NCBI RefSeq assembly: GCF_000878135.1
Contig: NZ_JXQZ01000004.1
Span: 1 to 38,368 of the forward strand
DNA: 38,368 bases
Reading direction: 5' to 3'
Source of the DNA: Frigoribacterium sp. MEB024
GTDB lineage: Bacteria; Actinomycetota; Actinomycetes; Actinomycetales; Microbacteriaceae
Of this stretch, positions 38,239 to 38,368 are shown in pieces; within the stretch, counting starts at the first letter, position 1, and every line of letters starts with the position of its first letter. The notes beneath the pieces are model-generated. The model was not told the DNA's origin. It searched no databases and saw only the letters and a list, made by a program, of their open reading frames with translations. A program made the position numbers and the translations under genes.

Positions 38239-38368
38239 TACGGCTCGTTCCGCAAGGGACATCGGCACGGACTCAACATCGTCGGTCAGTGCAAAAGGTT
38301 ATAGAACAGCTTCGGGCGATGGTCTTCATGGGCCGGGTTTCGGGTGCGTTTGGTCCTTGAGAACTCAA
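38239..38368 (+). other. 5' leader of rRNA operon (16S gene beyond window)
   Basis: The window ends in CCTTGAGAACTCAA, a sequence typical of the actinobacterial pre-16S leader, where it lies a short way upstream of the 16S gene within antitermination/RNase III processing elements. TTTCGGGTGCGTTTGG just before resembles the same leader block. The 16S gene itself is not in the window. Confidence 0.75.

Overview
The window is high-GC DNA (about 70% G+C by eye). It is packed with short-spaced or overlapping genes, many GTG starts and many promoters whose -10 box sits exactly 6 nt before the start codon. The gene content (DUF3151 protein, septum-formation-domain protein, YhgE/Pip locus, actinobacterial rRNA leader at the right edge) points to an actinobacterium. 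A Microbacteriaceae member such as Curtobacterium or Frigoribacterium is my best guess, but no marker gene in the window proves the genus. I see no prophage, insertion sequence, CRISPR array or tRNA gene. The right edge stops inside the leader of a ribosomal RNA operon.

Layout. 1-2742: a 5'-truncated septum-formation-domain membrane protein, a HAD-IIA phosphatase and a TrmH/SpoU RNA methyltransferase. 2759-10979: a compact exopolysaccharide cluster of two convergent operons, (+) GT, GT, flippase, polymerase and (-) GT, Wzz/BY-kinase, low-molecular-weight phosphatase, whose 3' ends overlap by 41 bp. 11089-15055: a DUF3151 gene, a 20-bp terminator hairpin, and a TetR / degenerate ABC-ATPase-like / YhgE-Pip operon. 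15074-16222: a lone DUF1972-type glycosyltransferase.

16354-28155 is the most coherent block and reads as an alpha-xyloside utilisation locus: xylA, a LacI-type regulator, an ABC sugar importer (binding lipoprotein plus two permeases, no ATPase), a YicI-type GH31 alpha-xylosidase, a ROK/XylR-type repressor and xylB, with one unrelated DtxR/MntR-type metal regulator inserted. The proposed path is import of an alpha-xyloside, intracellular release of xylose, isomerisation to xylulose and phosphorylation into the pentose phosphate pathway. Two pairs of matching operator-like sites suggest two layers of control. A TTTGTCG/CCACAAA 21-bp palindrome lies upstream of both xylA and xylB (candidate ROK sites). 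A GTCGAARCGCTTC palindrome lies upstream of both the LacI gene and the transporter (candidate LacI-family sites).

28293-38019 is mostly housekeeping: purA, an Ohr/OsmC peroxidase, chorismate mutase, a YbhE-type lactonase, a TetR/MFS efflux pair with tandem operators, leuB-ilvE, a fumarylacetoacetate-hydrolase-family enzyme and a YeiH-type membrane protein. 38020-38368 holds the promoter region and leader of an rRNA operon.

Two window-wide patterns stand out. A decamer, AGGAGGCGCG, occurs at least 19 times exactly (about 1 expected for this composition), in coding and non-coding DNA. Leaderless-type promoters (TANNNT, 6 nt, ATG/GTG) appear in front of at least seven genes and fix several start codons.
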